The translations under genes and the position numbers were made by a program. The notes beneath the pieces are model-generated. The model made no database searches and was not told the DNA's origin. It worked only from the letters and a program-made list of their open reading frames with translations. A stretch of 8,156 nt of DNA. Source: Chitinophagaceae bacterium. GTDB lineage: Bacteria > Bacteroidota > Bacteroidia > Chitinophagales > Chitinophagaceae. Positions 5,920 to 8,156 of the stretch are shown in pieces (within the stretch, counting starts at the first letter, position 1; every line of letters begins with the position of its first letter). The DNA is taken from assembly GCA_021323155.1 (NCBI GenBank), contig JAJTCI010000145.1, positions 1 through 8,156 on the forward strand. The letters run 5' to 3'.

Positions 5920-7372
5920 TTACTTCTTCCTGTTCCTGATCATCTCTTTCACTCGCGCGATCTTCAGGTCGATTCCTTCGCGGAGTGCTACGGAAGAAGG
6001 TTTGATCTCAACATCGGGGAAAATACCCCTTCCCGTCTTTGGAAGGTCCGCATCCACCACCAGGCGGTACATAGGCAACATGATGCGCATCCTGGTATGG
6101 GGCAAAATGATCTGTGGCAAGTGCACCGCGGAATTGCCATAACTGCCTCCTCCGGTTTCCTCCCCAAGCACCGTTACATTACTTTGGCTTTTCAATGAGT
6201 GAACGAATAACGTGGTGGCCGAAAAAGAATAGCCTCCCTGACCGTTTCCTGTTAGATGTGAAGAACATACTGATCTTATACGCGAGCGATGGCCGGATAT
6301 ATTGGCCATACCGGAACTTGCGGCTGATCGCAGCTACCGTGTCTGCAAGTTTGAACGGCTTTTGAACCAGGTACTGGCTAAGCCGCGTGCTGTTCATGAT
6401 GTTGCCACCACCATTCTCCCGAAGATCGAATACAACATTCTCTATGCCTTGCTTCCTGATCGTCCGGAAGCTCTGCTTGAAAAACTTCTTGAGTTTACCA
6501 GAGGAAAAAGTAGCCACGCGTAAATAAGCGGTGTTCAGTGGCGTGTCAATGGTCATGCTCCGACGGCTTAGTTTCTGTGCCTCTTTGATCTGCCTGCGGG
6601 TGGGCATATATACGGTAGCGGCCCTTCTTCCGCGGCGTGATATCGTGTCTGACTTCGGGTCGTAGTTCCTGATGCGCACCGTATGCGTATTTCGGTTGGA
6701 GTCAAGGAAACGAATAGTATGAAGGCTGTCCAGTCCAAAAGTACTTTTATAGAACGCCCCGAAATTAAAACTCACTACCTGGTTCTTGAAGTTATCAGAG
6801 TAACCATCGGTGCTGATCAGTTGGAACATTGAATCCAGCACTTGTTTTGGCGAACGCCCGTTAATAGAAAGCAGGATGGTGCCCCTTGTAAATATTGAAT
6901 CTCCGCGGAACGCGCTGCTCAAGACTACCAGGCTATCGTCCCAGGCCTTCACTGCAAGTGGGAATACGGGTAGCTGCGCCTTAGCGATCGCATTCGTATA
7001 ACGGCGTGAATAACGAACAGAAGTGTGACCACACCGGATCTTACTCACCACCCAAGACACTTTGTTCCGGAATTCCGCCTCTGTCATCGAATCGGTAATG
7101 CTCCCGGCGATGGAATTAAAATAATGATCCATGCTATCTTTCGGTGTATACCAATAGAGGCTCGGGTGATTTGCCTCCAGCGTATTCCTCAGAACTGTCA
7201 CATCCTCCAATAACTCTGAAGCGGAATACTTTTTGGAAACATCATGTTGAATAGAAGCCGTTCGGCAGGAAGCAAAGACAAAGCAGGCAATGGCCGGCAG
7301 GAAATAACTGTGCAATCTTTTGAAAGGATGTTGCTTTTCCAATTCAGACGTCTTATTGTTGGGCGAAGGCAT
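5920..7372 (-). pseudogene. S41-family peptidase lipoprotein, reading frame disrupted
   Basis: Frame one runs from the ATG at 7372 to a stop at 6179 (397 residues); the conserved C-terminal part continues in another minus-strand frame ending at 5920. Frame one has a lipoprotein signal (hydrophobic 23-34, FASC with C36), an N-terminal domain with CGHT at 114-117 (H116, candidate catalytic His), a PDZ-like RGTILLSINGRSPKQVLD at 163-180, and FDLRENGGGN at 315-324. Family sequence appears to stop near S378-G379 (about 6238). Frame two resumes with GGYSFSATTLF (nucleophile Ser codon 6222-6220), then VLGEETGGGSYGN and GRGIFPDVEI. The change is +1 in the direction of reading. Both halves look conserved, so the break may be recent or a sequencing error. 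As written, the product lacks its catalytic serine. An intact copy would act in the cell envelope on an unknown substrate. The ATG lies 20 bases inside thiL; a TTG at 7342 is an alternative start. There is no Lys as in Ctp proteases, so a tricorn-like Ser-His-Glu mechanism is more likely. Confidence 0.85.
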
Positions 7373-8156
7373 TCCAGCCCTGCGCAGTTATATCAAATGT
7401 ATTGCCAGCTTTGGTGATGAACTTCGACCCTTCGGATATCTCCGTCATATAGCCAATCACACTGATCTCTTCATTCAGAACGATCTTGTCATGGTCGGCC
7501 TGGCTGAGTGTAAACAATAACTCGTAGTCCTCGCCGCCATTCAATGCGCACACTGTTGGATCAAGGCCAAAACGGAACGCCGCCTTTTTGGTCGCTTCCG
7601 CGATCGGTAGCTTTTCCTCGTAAAGCCGGCAGCCCAGGTTGCTTTGCTTGCAGATATGCAGCACATCACTACTCAGGCCATCGCTCACATCCATCATTGC
7701 CGTCGGCACGATCGCACTTTCTTCGAAGAACCGCGTAATATCTCTTCGCGCCTCCGGCTTCAGCAAGCGGCCCACGATATAATCTTCATTCTCCAGGTCA
7801 GGCTGCACCTTGGGATTCTCCAGGTATATCTTCTTTTCTCTTTCCAGTAATGTAAGGCCAAGGAATGCCGCTCCAAGATCGCCGCTCACGCAGATTAGAT
7901 CGCCCGTTTTCGCGGTACTCCTCTTTACAAAACGGTCAGGGGCTACTTCCCCAACAGCTGTTACGGAGATCACGAACCCTCGAACCGATGATGCGGTGTC
8001 TCCCCCGATAAGGTCCACGTTGTATTTTTCGCAGGCCACATAAACGCCCTCATAGAACTCATTCAATGCTTCAACAGAGAACCGGTTGGTGATGCCTAAG
8101 CTGACCGTTATATGGGTCGGTACCGCGTTCATCGCGTACACATCGCTCAGGTTCAC
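7353..8156 (-). CDS. thiL: Thiamine-monophosphate kinase, N-terminus outside the window
   Basis: Phosphorylates thiamine monophosphate with ATP to thiamine diphosphate, the last step of cofactor synthesis, in the cytoplasm. The visible 267 residues cover most of this PurM/AIR-synthase-like kinase. Motifs are NLSDVYAMNA at 2-11 (metal and phosphate binding), DLIGGDTAS at 48-56, MMDVSDGLSSD at 154-164 and GGEDYELLFT at 207-216. The first codon at the edge is GTG, which here is almost certainly an internal valine, since NLSD normally follows about 75-85 residues holding the glycine-rich GDDAA nucleotide loop. The real start is therefore to the right of position 8156. The C-terminal GWNAF ending is typical of the family. 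The stop lies 20 bases inside the S41 peptidase gene, so the two are probably on one transcript. No other thiamine gene or riboswitch is visible here. Confidence 0.95.
   Translation of the reverse strand: MNLSDVYAMNAVPTHITVSLGITNRFSVEALNEFYEGVYVACEKYNVDLIGGDTASSVRGFVISVTAVGEVAPDRFVKRSTAKTGDLICVSGDLGAAFLGLTLLEREKKIYLENPKVQPDLENEDYIVGRLLKPEARRDITRFFEESAIVPTAMMDVSDGLSSDVLHICKQSNLGCRLYEEKLPIAEATKKAAFRFGLDPTVCALNGGEDYELLFTLSQADHDKIVLNEEISVIGYMTEISEGSKFITKAGNTFDITAQGWNAFAQQ

Noticed and set aside
6220..6250. Programmed frameshift in the S41 gene
   Set aside because: I see no convincing slippery heptamer, stimulatory structure or known precedent in this family, and family residues seem to be missing at the junction, so mutation or error is simpler.
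5920..6309. A separate small gene of 129 codons
   Set aside because: Its first 24 or so residues show no family resemblance and overlap frame one of the peptidase, while the rest is the conserved S41 C-terminal part; it is a fragment of the broken gene.

Overview
The window looks like ordinary core chromosome of a Bacteroidota bacterium, most likely family Chitinophagaceae. This rests on protein style (ThiL, NagA, S41 peptidase and single-domain receiver variants I associate with that group), moderate GC, A-rich start regions with few Shine-Dalgarno sites, and two matches to the Bacteroidota -7 promoter element TAnnTTTG. I identified no rRNA, tRNA, CRISPR array, insertion sequence or phage gene. 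No stretch without a gene exceeds about 135 bases.

Layout. Minus strand, 1-3392, read right to left: a single-domain response regulator (2988-3392); a structured 134-base intergenic region; dnaN, the replication sliding clamp (1738-2853), closed by a strong intrinsic terminator with a UUCG loop; a sterol desaturase/fatty acid hydroxylase family membrane protein (832-1656); kdsB for CMP-Kdo synthesis (90-818); and the first 19 codons of an unidentified gene that leaves the window at position 1. Plus strand, 3449-5903: recX, then a nitrilase-family amidase whose end overlaps nagA by 8 bases. Minus strand, 5920-8156: thiL (its N-terminus lies beyond the right edge) overlapping the start of an S41 peptidase lipoprotein gene that is broken by a reading-frame change just before its catalytic serine.

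How the genes relate. They are housekeeping functions without one shared pathway: replication (dnaN), recombination control (recX), outer-membrane lipopolysaccharide precursor supply (kdsB), amino-sugar recycling (nagA), amide hydrolysis and thiamine diphosphate synthesis (thiL). The amidase-nagA pair and the thiL-S41 pair are probably co-transcribed because they overlap; desaturase-kdsB is probably co-transcribed because only 13 bases separate them.

I do not see a clear undescribed system. The best leads are the region upstream of dnaN (a DnaA-box-like site, a second weaker one, three inverted repeats and a -7 element within about 110 bases) and the disrupted S41 peptidase, whose break looks more like an internal deletion than a one-base error.
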